Shown here piece after piece: positions 6,677 through 14,938 of a DNA stretch of 64,000 bases (positions are counted from its first letter, which is position 1; the number at the start of each line of letters is the position of its first letter). Origin of the DNA: Aquisalimonas sp007126095 (GTDB taxonomy: Bacteria; Pseudomonadota; Gammaproteobacteria; Nitrococcales; Aquisalimonadaceae); assembly GCF_048323695.1 (NCBI RefSeq), contig NZ_JBLWFT010000001.1, positions 186,001 through 250,000 on the forward strand. Direction: 5' to 3'. The notes beneath the pieces are model-generated. The model was not told where the DNA came from, made no database searches, and saw nothing but the letters and a program-made list of their open reading frames with translations. Made by a program: the position numbers and the translations under genes.

Positions 6677-9004
6677 ATGACACGGAAACGAAAGCAGGCT
6701 GACGCCGGAGCCGATCCCTACCGGGAGCGTGAGGCGCAGAAATATGACAATCCGGTGCCTAGCCGTGAACACCTGATGACATTCATTGCCGATCAGGCGC
6801 GTCCCCTCACGCGCGACGAACTGGCCCAGGCGCTCGGGCTGAGTGACCCGGATTCCCTGGAAGGGCTGCGCCGCCGGCTGATCGCCATGGAACGTGACGG
6901 TCAGGTGGTGCGCAACCGCCGCCGGGGCTACGTGCTGGTGGACAACGAAGAACTGGTGCGAGGCCGGGTGATCGGTCACCAGGACGGTTACGGCCAGCTC
7001 GCCCCGGACGTCGGCGGCGAGCGTATCTTCATCTCGCCCCGGGACATGCGCCTGGTCATGCACGGTGACCGGGCGGTGGTGCGGGTGACCGGCGTCAACC
7101 ACGAGGGGCAGCCCTCGGGCATTCTCGTGGACGTCATTCAGCGCGCCAACAAAACGGTGGTCGGCCGCTTCTTCCAGGAGAGTGGCGTCGGTTTCGTGGT
7201 GCCCAGCAACAAGCGTATGCACCACGACATCATCGTGCCTTCGCAGGCTCAGAAGAACGCCGGCAACGGCGAACTGGTAGTGGTGCAGATCACCCAGCAA
7301 CCCCAGGCGCGCCGCCAGCCCATCGGCGAGGTGATCCAGGTGCTCGGTGAGCATATCCGTCCCGGCACCGAGATCGAGACGGCGCAGCTGATCTACGGGA
7401 TTCCCGTGGAGTGGCCGGAGGCCGTGACCAAGGAAGTGGAGCGCCTTCCGGATGAAGTGCCCGAGGCAGACAAGCAGGGCCGTAAGGACCTGCGGGAACT
7501 GCCGCTGATCACCATTGACGGGGCCGACGCCCGGGACTTCGACGATGCCGTCTATGCCGAGCCCAAACCGTCCGGCTGGCGGCTGGTGGTGGCCATTGCG
7601 GATGTCTCCCACTACGTGACGCCGGGCTCCGCGCTGGACAAGGAGGCCAGGCACCGCGGCAATTCCGTGTATTTTCCGCGCAATGTCGTGCCGATGCTGC
7701 CGGAGAAGCTCTCCAACGGGTTGTGTTCACTGAATCCGGATGTGGATCGGCTGTGCATGGTCTGTGACATGCTCATCACCACCAGCGGTGAGATCCGGCG
7801 GTCGACGTTCTATCGCGCGGTCATGCGCTCCCACGAGCGCATGATCTATGAAGACGTGGCCCGTATCCTTGTGGATCAGGACGAGGCGCTGCAGGCGAAG
7901 TACGCACCGATTCTGCCGCAGCTGGATCACCTCTACGGTGCGTATGAATCGCTGCGCAAGGCCCGCAACCGGCGCGGTGCGATCGACTTCGAGACCACCG
8001 AGACCCAGATCCTGTTCGACGACCATGGCTCCATCGAGGATATCCGGCCCACGGAGCGCACCGACGCCCACCGGCTGATCGAGGAGTGCATGCTGGCGGC
8101 CAACCAGGCCACGGCCCGCTACCTTCTCAAGCAGCGGCTGCCGACCCTGTTCCGCAACCACGACGGCCCGGACGAGGACCGCCTCGACAACCTCAACCGG
8201 TTCCTGGCCGAGACCGGGCTGGTGATGGGGGGTGGTGACGATCCGCAGCCGGCCGACTATGCGAAGCTGCTGCGCAGCGTGCAGCACCGCTCGGACCGTC
8301 ACCTGATCCAGACGGTGATGCTCCGCTCGCTCAAGCAGGCGGTCTACCACCCGGTGAACAGCGGCCACTTCGGCCTGGCCATGGAAGAGTACGCGCACTT
8401 CACGTCGCCCATCCGGCGTTACCCCGACCTGCTGGTTCATCGTGGCATCGGGCACGTCATCGATGGCGGAAAGGGGCAGACCTTCCCGGTGGGGCAGGAC
8501 GAGCTGCTCGGGCTCGGGGAGCAGTGTTCCATGACCGAGCGCCGTGCCGACGAGGCGACCCGGGATGCTGAGTCCATCCTCAAGTGCCAGTACATCCGCG
8601 ACAAGGTGGGTCAGGAGTACGACGGCGTGGTGACCGGTGTGACGGGCTTCGGGCTGTTCGTGGAACTGGATGGCCTGTACGTGGATGGCCTGGTGCACGT
8701 CACCCAGCTCGAGAACGACTTCTTCCGCTTCGACCCCATCGGTCACCACCTGACCGGCGAACGCACGGGACGGGTCTACCGGCTCACGGACCGCGTGCGT
8801 GTGCGGATCGACAAGGTCGACCCCGACGAGCGCAAAGTGGATCTGGCCATGCTCGGCCCGCTGGACGCCAACGGCGAGCTCGCCGAGCCGGTGGCCGACA
8901 GCAGTCGGGGTGGCCGCAAACCGGGCAAGGGCGGTAAGGGTGGCCCTGGCAAGCGTGATGGCGGCAAAGGCCGCAGGCGTCGCAGCGGAGGCAAACAGCA
9001 GTGA
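6677..9004 (+). CDS. rnr: Ribonuclease R
   Basis: RNase R (775 aa) is the processive 3'-5' exoribonuclease that degrades structured RNA and takes part in RNA quality control. Order of parts: N-terminal winged-helix region (about 25-90, LTRDELAQALGLSDPDSLEG), two cold-shock domains (about 90-240), the RNB catalytic domain with DARDFDDAVY (catalytic Asp cluster around residues 284-290), the late RNB motif HFTSPIRRYPDLLVHR, an S1 domain (about 637-725, GVVTGVTGFGLFVELDG), and a Gly/Lys/Arg-rich basic tail of about 40 residues that may help RNA unwinding. The stop overlaps the rlmB GTG by four bases. Confidence 0.97.
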   Translation: MTRKRKQADAGADPYREREAQKYDNPVPSREHLMTFIADQARPLTRDELAQALGLSDPDSLEGLRRRLIAMERDGQVVRNRRRGYVLVDNEELVRGRVIGHQDGYGQLAPDVGGERIFISPRDMRLVMHGDRAVVRVTGVNHEGQPSGILVDVIQRANKTVVGRFFQESGVGFVVPSNKRMHHDIIVPSQAQKNAGNGELVVVQITQQPQARRQPIGEVIQVLGEHIRPGTEIETAQLIYGIPVEWPEAVTKEVERLPDEVPEADKQGRKDLRELPLITIDGADARDFDDAVYAEPKPSGWRLVVAIADVSHYVTPGSALDKEARHRGNSVYFPRNVVPMLPEKLSNGLCSLNPDVDRLCMVCDMLITTSGEIRRSTFYRAVMRSHERMIYEDVARILVDQDEALQAKYAPILPQLDHLYGAYESLRKARNRRGAIDFETTETQILFDDHGSIEDIRPTERTDAHRLIEECMLAANQATARYLLKQRLPTLFRNHDGPDEDRLDNLNRFLAETGLVMGGGDDPQPADYAKLLRSVQHRSDRHLIQTVMLRSLKQAVYHPVNSGHFGLAMEEYAHFTSPIRRYPDLLVHRGIGHVIDGGKGQTFPVGQDELLGLGEQCSMTERRADEATRDAESILKCQYIRDKVGQEYDGVVTGVTGFGLFVELDGLYVDGLVHVTQLENDFFRFDPIGHHLTGERTGRVYRLTDRVRVRIDKVDPDERKVDLAMLGPLDANGELAEPVADSSRGGRKPGKGGKGGPGKRDGGKGRRRRSGGKQQ

Positions 9005-9738
9005 AAGCCGGTGAGCTGATCCACGGCATGCATGCCGTGCGCTCGGCGCTGCGTTTCGACCCCACCGGCGTGGTCGAAGTCTGGGTGGAGCGGAACCGCA
9101 AGGATCAGCGCATGCGGCAGCTGCGCGACGAGCTCTCCCGTTCCGGTGCGCGCATCCAGGAGGTGCCGCGCCGTGAGCTCGACCGCCTCAGTGATGGTGC
9201 CTCGCACCAGGGCGTGGTGATCCGCTACCGTGGGCCGGAACCCCAGGGGCTGGATGCGCTCGAGGCGCGCCTGGAAGCCATGGACGAGGCGCCGTTTCTG
9301 TTGATTCTCGACCAGGTGCAGGACCCTCACAATCTGGGGGCCTGCATGCGCACCGCCGATGCGGCCGGGGTTCACGCAGTCATCGCTCCGCGTGATCGGG
9401 CGGTCGGTTTGACGGCGACCGTCCACAAGGTGGCCTCCGGGGCCACCGCGAACGTGCCCTTCTACCAGGTCACGAATCTGGCACGCACTCTGGATGCCCT
9501 CAAGAAGCGCGGCATCTGGCTGGTGGGGGCGGCGGAACAGGCGGAGAACCCGCCCTGGGCGCTGGACCTGAGCGGCCCGCTCGGCATCGTCATGGGCGCG
9601 GAGGAGGACGGGCTTCGCCGTCTCACCCGCGAAGCATGTGATTTCCTCACGCGGATTCCCATGGCGGGCAAGGTGTCCAGTCTGAACGTGTCGGTGGCCA
9701 CGGGCGTGCTGCTCTTCGAGGCCGTGCGCCAGCGGTGA
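9001..9738 (+). CDS. rlmB: 23S rRNA Gm2251 2'-O-methyltransferase RlmB
   Basis: RlmB (245 aa) is a SPOUT-family enzyme that methylates the 2'-OH of G2251 in 23S rRNA with S-adenosylmethionine. The N-terminal substrate-binding domain starts with the typical LIHGMHAVRSALR. The trefoil-knot motifs are present: DQVQDPHNLGACMRTADAAG, then IVMGAEEDGLRRLTREACD and IPMAGKVSSLNVSVATG. GTG 9001 overlaps the rnr stop (GTGA), so the pair is translationally coupled, as in many Gammaproteobacteria. Confidence 0.96.
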   Translation: MKAGELIHGMHAVRSALRFDPTGVVEVWVERNRKDQRMRQLRDELSRSGARIQEVPRRELDRLSDGASHQGVVIRYRGPEPQGLDALEARLEAMDEAPFLLILDQVQDPHNLGACMRTADAAGVHAVIAPRDRAVGLTATVHKVASGATANVPFYQVTNLARTLDALKKRGIWLVGAAEQAENPPWALDLSGPLGIVMGAEEDGLRRLTREACDFLTRIPMAGKVSSLNVSVATGVLLFEAVRQR

Positions 9739-9771
9739 CGGGCGGCCGACGGTGTCTGCCGGGCACTCAGC

Positions 9772-9801
9772 TTCCCAAGCGGGTGCGTGTCACGTTATAA
9801 T
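9772..9801 (+). promoter_or_regulatory. Candidate promoter of the rpsF operon
   Basis: A perfect -10 TATAAT (9796-9801) with a weak -35 TTCCCA (9772-9777), spacer 18. It lies about 120 nt before the rpsF start and just ahead of the structured leader. Confidence 0.6.
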
Positions 9802-9810
9802 CCCGCGCTT

Positions 9811-9900
9811 GTCCGGGAGGCCCTTGCCCGGACATTGAGGGCCATACCGGCCCGTCCCTGCCTTTCGGGGTCACGAAAGGCTTCTCCGGGGTTCGCCCCG
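9811..9900 (+). promoter_or_regulatory. Structured rpsF leader (possible S6:S18 autoregulatory element)
   Basis: Three perfect hairpins lie in the leader: GTCCGGG/CCCGGAC (9811-9833), GCCTTTCG/CGAAAGGC (9860-9881) and CGGGG/CCCCG with a TTCG loop (9887-9900), ending 10 bases before the ribosome-binding site. In many bacteria the rpsF leader binds the S6:S18 complex to repress its own operon. Whether these stems form that exact motif (with its CCG bulge) is not established here. Confidence 0.5.
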
Positions 9901-9921
9901 AGTAACCACAGGGAGTTACCA

Positions 9922-10350
9922 ATGAGGCATTACGAAGTCGTGTTCATGGTCCACCCGGACCAGAGCGAACAGGTTCCGGCCATGACGGAGCGCTACCGCG
10001 GCATTATCGAGAATAATGGCGGTACCATTCACCGTCTCGAGGACTGGGGCCGTCGTCAGCTCGCTTACCCCATTCGCAAGCTCATCAAGGCGCACTACGT
10101 TCTGTTCAACGTGGAGTGCGGCAAGGATGCGCTCGACGAACTGACCTCCACGTTTCGTTTCAACGATGCTGTCATCCGGCACTTCGTTCTCTCCCGCGAC
10201 GAGGCGGTAACCGAAGCCTCGCCGATGATGAAGGAGAAAGACGAAACCAGGGATCGCGGCCGCCGCGAGGACCGCCCGCGTGACGAGCGCTCGGAAGCGC
10301 CTGCGGAAGAGGCCCCGGCCGAGGAAGCCAGCAGCGAAGCCGAGAGCTGA
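9922..10350 (+). CDS. rpsF: 30S ribosomal protein S6
   Basis: S6 (142 aa) binds the central domain of 16S rRNA as a heterodimer with S18. The conserved MRHYEVVFMVHPDQSEQVP start, DWGRRQLAYPIRKLIKAHYV and VECGKDALDEL are present. GGGAG at 9911 supports ATG 9922. The C-terminal extension of about 40 residues is highly charged and ends in EEAPAEEASSEAES; in Enterobacteria S6 tails receive added glutamates, but RimK was not seen here. It is the first gene of the rpsF-priB-rpsR-DUF2232-rplI operon. Confidence 0.97.
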   Translation: MRHYEVVFMVHPDQSEQVPAMTERYRGIIENNGGTIHRLEDWGRRQLAYPIRKLIKAHYVLFNVECGKDALDELTSTFRFNDAVIRHFVLSRDEAVTEASPMMKEKDETRDRGRREDRPRDERSEAPAEEAPAEEASSEAES

Positions 10351-10367
10351 GTCCGAGGAGTCTGCGG

Positions 10368-10721
10368 ATGGGCAGTGAGACCCAGCCGCCCTGGCCGGAT
10401 AATCGTCTGGCCCTCACGGGGCAGCTGCTGGATGATCCCCAGACCCGCATGACGCCCGCAGGTGTCCCGGTCAGCCGCTTTACCCTGGAGCACGAATCGC
10501 ACCAGCCGGAAGATGGCCACAACCGTCAGGTCCGGTTCCGGGTCGCGGTCCATGCCAGAGGGCGAACGCTGCAGGACGTGATCGGTACGTTGCAGGCGGG
10601 TAGCCCAGTCAGGGTGCTCGGACATCTCGGGCGCTCGGGTTACCGCCCCGAACAGCATCAGCTGGTGGTCTTCGCAAGGCGCATCCAGCTGCTAACGAAC
10701 GAAACGCAAGGAGTCGAGTAA
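10368..10721 (+). CDS. priB: Primosomal replication protein N (PriB)
   Basis: PriB (117 aa) is a single-OB-fold protein that binds single-stranded DNA and helps PriA load DnaB at stalled forks. The OB core is recognisable: NRLALTGQLLDDPQTRMTPAGVPVSRFTLEH, then VRFRVAVHARG and SPVRVLGHLGR. Its place between rpsF and rpsR is the conserved position. ATG 10368 has GAGGAG about 8 nt upstream. The stop overlaps the rpsR start by one base. Confidence 0.92.
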   Translation: MGSETQPPWPDNRLALTGQLLDDPQTRMTPAGVPVSRFTLEHESHQPEDGHNRQVRFRVAVHARGRTLQDVIGTLQAGSPVRVLGHLGRSGYRPEQHQLVVFARRIQLLTNETQGVE

Positions 10722-10945
10722 TGGCACGTTTTTTCCGTCGCCGTAAGTACTGCCGCTTTACCGCCGAGGGCGTGAAGGAGATCGACTACAAGGATCTCGC
10801 CACGCTGCGGAACTACGTCACTGAAACGGGCAAGATCGTCCCGAGCCGGATTACCGGCACGAGCGCCCGGTACCAGCGGCAGCTGGCGCGCGCCATCAAG
10901 CGCGCACGCTACCTGTCCCTGCTGCCGTACACGGACCGTCATTAA
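10721..10945 (+). CDS. rpsR: 30S ribosomal protein S18
   Basis: S18 (74 aa) pairs with S6 on the platform of the small subunit. The sequence is canonical: MARFFRRRKYCRFTAEG, IDYKDLATLRNYVTETGKIVPSRITGT and the basic RQLARAIKRARYLSLLPYTD. It starts within the priB stop (TAATG). Confidence 0.98.
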   Translation: MARFFRRRKYCRFTAEGVKEIDYKDLATLRNYVTETGKIVPSRITGTSARYQRQLARAIKRARYLSLLPYTDRH

Positions 10946-10975
10946 AGGCCTGGTCGGGCATCGCGGGGCCGTCCG

Positions 10976-11827
10976 GTGAAGCCGGTGCTGGCGTTCATGA
11001 TGCAGGGCCGCTGGCAGCCGATGCTGATCATGGCAGCGGCGACGCTGATGCCCTTGCTGGCCTGGCTGGGCGGCGCGGTCCTTGCCCTGGTGACCCTCCG
11101 GCGGGGCGCCGCGGAAGGTGGCCTGGTCATGGCGGGTGCCGCCTTGGCCATGGGCATCGCGTTTGCTGCCATGGGCGTCAACCCCATGGTGGCCGTGGCC
11201 GGTCTGCTGGAGTACTGGCTGCCGGTGTTCCTGCTTGCCGTGGTCCTCAGGGCGACGGTGTCGTTGCCGTTGACGGTGCTGGTGAGCGCGGCCCTGGGCA
11301 GTGCGGCGTTGGTGCTCTGGTACGTCGTGGTTCAGGATCCGGCCGCCTTCTGGGCCCGGTCCCTCGGCGGCATGTTCGAGGGCGAGGAGGGCGCGGATCT
11401 GATGCGTGCCCTCGGACCGGTAATGTCCGGTTTCTGGGTCCTCGGGCTGTGGTCCCTGTCGGTTGCGAGCCTGCTGCTGGCACGTTGGTGGCAGGCGGTG
11501 CTGTACAATCCCGGGGGATTCCGCGAGGAGTTCCACGGATTGCGGCTGGACTGGCGATTCGCGGCCGGTACGCTGGTGGTCATGCTGATGGCGACGTTCA
11601 CCGGGCCGGGGCTGGTCTACGACCTGTCCCTGCTGCTGTCCGGTGTCTTCGCGGTGCAGGCGCTGGCGGTGGCGCACTGTGTGGCGCATGCACGGGGCTG
11701 GCACTGGATGATGCTGGTGCCCGTTTACGGATTGATGCCGTTTCTGTTCAAGCTGTACGCGCTGCTGGGTATCGCCGATACCTGGTTCGATCTGCGGCAA
11801 CGCCTGATCAGGGATAACGGTGGGTGA
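10976..11827 (+). CDS. DUF2232-type multi-pass membrane protein
   Basis: An integral membrane protein of 283 residues with about seven or eight predicted helices (for example MLIMAAATLMPLLAWLGGAV, VAVAGLLEYWLPVFLLAVV, FAAGTLVVMLMATFTGPGLVY). It sits between rpsR and rplI, where Gammaproteobacteria commonly carry a DUF2232 (YybS-like) gene of unknown function. GTG 10976 is the first usable start 30 nt after rpsR. Inner-membrane location is clear; the biochemical role is not known. Confidence 0.8.
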   Translation: MKPVLAFMMQGRWQPMLIMAAATLMPLLAWLGGAVLALVTLRRGAAEGGLVMAGAALAMGIAFAAMGVNPMVAVAGLLEYWLPVFLLAVVLRATVSLPLTVLVSAALGSAALVLWYVVVQDPAAFWARSLGGMFEGEEGADLMRALGPVMSGFWVLGLWSLSVASLLLARWWQAVLYNPGGFREEFHGLRLDWRFAAGTLVVMLMATFTGPGLVYDLSLLLSGVFAVQALAVAHCVAHARGWHWMMLVPVYGLMPFLFKLYALLGIADTWFDLRQRLIRDNGG

Positions 11828-11873
11828 GCCGGCGCGGCCGGTTCGGGCTTTGAAAATCATTGGGGTTGGAACG

Positions 11874-12320
11874 ATGGAAGTCATTCTGCTGGAAAAGGTA
11901 GAGAACCTGGGTAACTTGGGCGACAAGGTCACTGTGCGGCCTGGCTACGGGCGTAATTTCCTGGTGCCGCACGGCAAGGCCAAGCCGGCAACGGCGGAGA
12001 ACATCAAGATCTTCGAAGAGCGTCGTGCTGAACTTGAGAAGGCCGCTGCGGAGGCGCTCGCTGCCGCCGAAGCGCGTCGTGACAAGGTCGCAGAGGCAAC
12101 GCTGACGATCACCGCCAAGACCGGAGACGAAGGCAAGCTGTTCGGTTCGGTCGGTCCGGCGGACATCGCGGATGCTGCGGAGCAGGCTGGGCTGGAGCTG
12201 GCCAAGCACGAAGTGCGCATGCCAGAAGGCCCGATCCGCGTGGTCGGCGAGTTCGACGTGCATGTGCACCTGTATACCGACGTCGACACCACTGTGCGCG
12301 TGGTCGTGGAAAGCGCCTGA
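11874..12320 (+). CDS. rplI: 50S ribosomal protein L9
   Basis: L9 (148 aa, family length) has its N-terminal rRNA-binding lobe (MEVILLEKVENLGNLGDKVTV, with PGYGRNFLVPHGKA), a long connecting helix (residues about 40-75, KIFEERRAELEKAAAEALAA) and the C-terminal lobe (LFGSVGPADIADA). ATG 11874 begins the canonical N-terminus. It is the last ribosomal gene of the rpsF operon; dnaB follows 126 nt later. Confidence 0.98.
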   Translation: MEVILLEKVENLGNLGDKVTVRPGYGRNFLVPHGKAKPATAENIKIFEERRAELEKAAAEALAAAEARRDKVAEATLTITAKTGDEGKLFGSVGPADIADAAEQAGLELAKHEVRMPEGPIRVVGEFDVHVHLYTDVDTTVRVVVESA

Positions 12321-12446
12321 GGGCGTGATCCCGTTCGGGACCCGCGGCACCAGGCCGCGGGTCCGGAATTGGAGTAGTGTCGGGTTCCGGCGGGCATGCC
12401 CATGTGCCCATCGGCCTGTTCCGGATGAGGGGTGGCGGGTTACTCC

Positions 12447-13835
12447 ATGGCTGATTCGAATCCCGCTCAAGAGCTGGACATCTCCGCCCTGAAGGTGCCC
12501 CCGCACTCACTGGAGGCGGAGCAGGCCGTCCTCGGCGGCCTCATGGTCGACAACGAAGCCTGGGACAACGTCGCCGACCGCGTCAGCGAAGACGATTTCT
12601 ACCGTCACGACCACCGCCTCATCTTCCGCGCCCTTGGTGCTCTCGCCGAGCAGCAGCGCCCCATGGATGTGGTCACCCTCGCCGAAGCGTTGCGCAACGC
12701 CGGCGAACTGGATGACGCCGGGGGCATGGGGTATCTCGGCAGTATCGCCGCGGAGACCCCCAGCGCAGCCAACATCTCCGCGTACGCGGACATCGTGCGC
12801 GAGCGCTCCATCCTCCGGCAGATGATCCGGGCCGGCACGGACGTGGTCAGCTCCGCCTTCAAGCCGGATGGCCGCGACAGCAAGGATCTGCTGGAAGAGG
12901 CGGAGCGTCTCATCTTCCAGATCGCGGAGACCAGCGGGCGCTTTCAGCAGGGCTTTGTGGGCGTGCGCGACATCCTGCCGACGGTGGTGGAGCGCATCGA
13001 TACCCTGTACCACCAGGATGGCAGCGTCACGGGTGTGCCCACCGGGTTCACCGACTTCGATCACATGACGTCCGGGCTGCAGGGGGGCGATCTCGTCATC
13101 GTCGCTGCACGCCCGTCCATGGGGAAGACCACCTTCGCCATGAATATCGCCGAGCACGTCGCCCTGAAGGACAGCGCCCCCGTGGCGGTGTTCAGCATGG
13201 AGATGCCGGGCGACGCCTTGGCCATGCGCATGCTCTCGTCGCTTGGCCGGGTGGAGTTGCAGAAGATCCGCACCGGCAATCTCGACGACGACGACTGGCC
13301 GCGGCTCACGTCGACCATGAGTCTGCTCTCCGAGGCGAAGCTGTTCATCGACGACTCACCCGGGCTCTCGCCCCAGGAGATGCGGGCGCGGTCGCGGCGC
13401 CTGAAGCGCGAACACGGCCTGTCCATGATCATGGTGGACTACCTCCAGCTGATGCAGCTTCCCGGGTTCAAGGAGAACCGAACCGCGGAGATCTCCCAGA
13501 TCTCCCGTGGACTGAAGGCCATGGCGAAGGAGCTGGACGTGCCGGTGATCGCGCTCTCCCAGCTCAATCGCTCCCTCGAGCAGCGCCCCAACAAGCGTCC
13601 GGTTATGTCCGATCTTCGCGAGTCCGGCGCGATCGAGCAGGATGCCGACGTTATCGTGTTCATCTACCGCGACGAGGTGTACAACGAGGACAGCCCCGAC
13701 AAGGGCAGCGCCGAGATCATCATCGGCAAGCAGCGTAACGGCCCCATCGGCACCTGCAGGCTCACGTTTCTCGGTCAGTACACGCGTTTCGAGAACTACA
13801 TCCACGACGTCTACGGCGGCGAGGGCTGGCAGTGA
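12447..13835 (+). CDS. dnaB: Replicative DNA helicase DnaB
   Basis: DnaB (462 aa) is the hexameric 5'-3' helicase of the replication fork. The N-terminal domain begins VPPHSLEAEQAVLGGLMVDN. The RecA-like domain has Walker A ARPSMGKTTFA (about residues 222-232), Walker B MIMVDYLQLMQ, and the late DLRESGAIEQDADVI and IGKQRNGP elements. ATG 12447 is preferred; an in-frame GTG at 12432 would add five residues. It precedes alr, with which it overlaps by four bases. Confidence 0.97.
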   Translation: MADSNPAQELDISALKVPPHSLEAEQAVLGGLMVDNEAWDNVADRVSEDDFYRHDHRLIFRALGALAEQQRPMDVVTLAEALRNAGELDDAGGMGYLGSIAAETPSAANISAYADIVRERSILRQMIRAGTDVVSSAFKPDGRDSKDLLEEAERLIFQIAETSGRFQQGFVGVRDILPTVVERIDTLYHQDGSVTGVPTGFTDFDHMTSGLQGGDLVIVAARPSMGKTTFAMNIAEHVALKDSAPVAVFSMEMPGDALAMRMLSSLGRVELQKIRTGNLDDDDWPRLTSTMSLLSEAKLFIDDSPGLSPQEMRARSRRLKREHGLSMIMVDYLQLMQLPGFKENRTAEISQISRGLKAMAKELDVPVIALSQLNRSLEQRPNKRPVMSDLRESGAIEQDADVIVFIYRDEVYNEDSPDKGSAEIIIGKQRNGPIGTCRLTFLGQYTRFENYIHDVYGGEGWQ

Positions 13836-14938
13836 GCCGGAACACGCGGGCGGTCATCAGCGTTGCTGCGTTGCGCCACAACCTGGCCGTGGCCAGGGAC
13901 GCGGCCGGCGGCGCGCGGGTGATGGCGGTGATCAAGGCCAACGGGTATGGTCACGGTCTGCTTCGGGTGGCGTACGCGCTGCGTCACGCCGACGCCTTCG
14001 CCGTGACGTCGCTGGAAGAGGCAATCCCGCTGCGCGAAGCCGGATTCGCCCATCCGATCCTGTTGCTCGAAGGGCCGTTCGAACCGAACGAGATCCAGCT
14101 CGTCAGTCGTTACCGGCTGGACATGGCCGTGCACTCGGACTGGCAGATTAGTGTGCTGCAGGGGGCGCGGCTGACGCGGCCGGTGAACGTCTGGCTCAAG
14201 GTGGATTCCGGCATGCATCGCCTGGGTCTGCCGCCCGACACTGTCCCTGATGCCTACGCGCGGCTGTCCGGGTTGTCCGGGGTATCACCGCACCTGCGGC
14301 TGATGACCCATCTGGCGGAGGCGGATGATCCGGAATCCGAGGTGACGCCGCAGCAGTGTCGGGTATTTGCCGACACGGTTGAAGGCCTGCGGGGAGAGCG
14401 ATCCCTGGCCAACTCCGCCGGGCTGCTTGGCTGGCCTCAAACCCGGGGCGACTGGGTGCGCCCCGGTATCATGCTCTACGGTGCGTCGCCGTTCGGTGCC
14501 GGGTCGCCGCTGCATGCGCCGCTGCGGCCGGCCATGACGCTCACCACCCGTATCAACGCCATCTACCAGCACCGTGCGGGCGATGCCATCGGTTACGGCG
14601 GCACGTGGACCTGTCCGGAGGACATGCCGGTGGCCGTGGCGGCGATTGGTTACGGGGATGGTTACCCGCGCCATGCCCCCTCCGGCACACCGGTGCTCGT
14701 CAACGGCGAGCGGGCACAGCTGATCGGCCGGGTGTCCATGGACATGATCTGTCTGGACCTGCGCGGGTTGAGCGGACCCGTGGAGGTTGGGGATACCGTG
14801 ACCCTCTGGGGGGAGGGGCTGCCGGCGGAAGAGGTTGCGGAACACGCCGGTACCATCGCCTATGAGCTGTTCTGCACGGTGACGCAGCGGGTGCATTTTC
14901 AGGAAGAACGGGACCCCCATGGCAAGGACGAAGACTGA
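13832..14938 (+). CDS. alr: Alanine racemase
   Basis: Alr (368 aa) is a PLP enzyme that interconverts L- and D-alanine for peptidoglycan synthesis. The PLP lysine is K35 in MAVIKANGYGHG; the second catalytic base is Tyr274 in IGYGDGYPRH. The C-terminal beta domain carries RVSMDMICLDL and the typical YELFCTVTQRV end. GTG 13832 overlaps the dnaB stop (GTGA), and the 3' end overlaps radA by 20 bases. The dnaB-alr-radA order is common in Gammaproteobacteria. Confidence 0.97.
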   Translation: MSRNTRAVISVAALRHNLAVARDAAGGARVMAVIKANGYGHGLLRVAYALRHADAFAVTSLEEAIPLREAGFAHPILLLEGPFEPNEIQLVSRYRLDMAVHSDWQISVLQGARLTRPVNVWLKVDSGMHRLGLPPDTVPDAYARLSGLSGVSPHLRLMTHLAEADDPESEVTPQQCRVFADTVEGLRGERSLANSAGLLGWPQTRGDWVRPGIMLYGASPFGAGSPLHAPLRPAMTLTTRINAIYQHRAGDAIGYGGTWTCPEDMPVAVAAIGYGDGYPRHAPSGTPVLVNGERAQLIGRVSMDMICLDLRGLSGPVEVGDTVTLWGEGLPAEEVAEHAGTIAYELFCTVTQRVHFQEERDPHGKDED

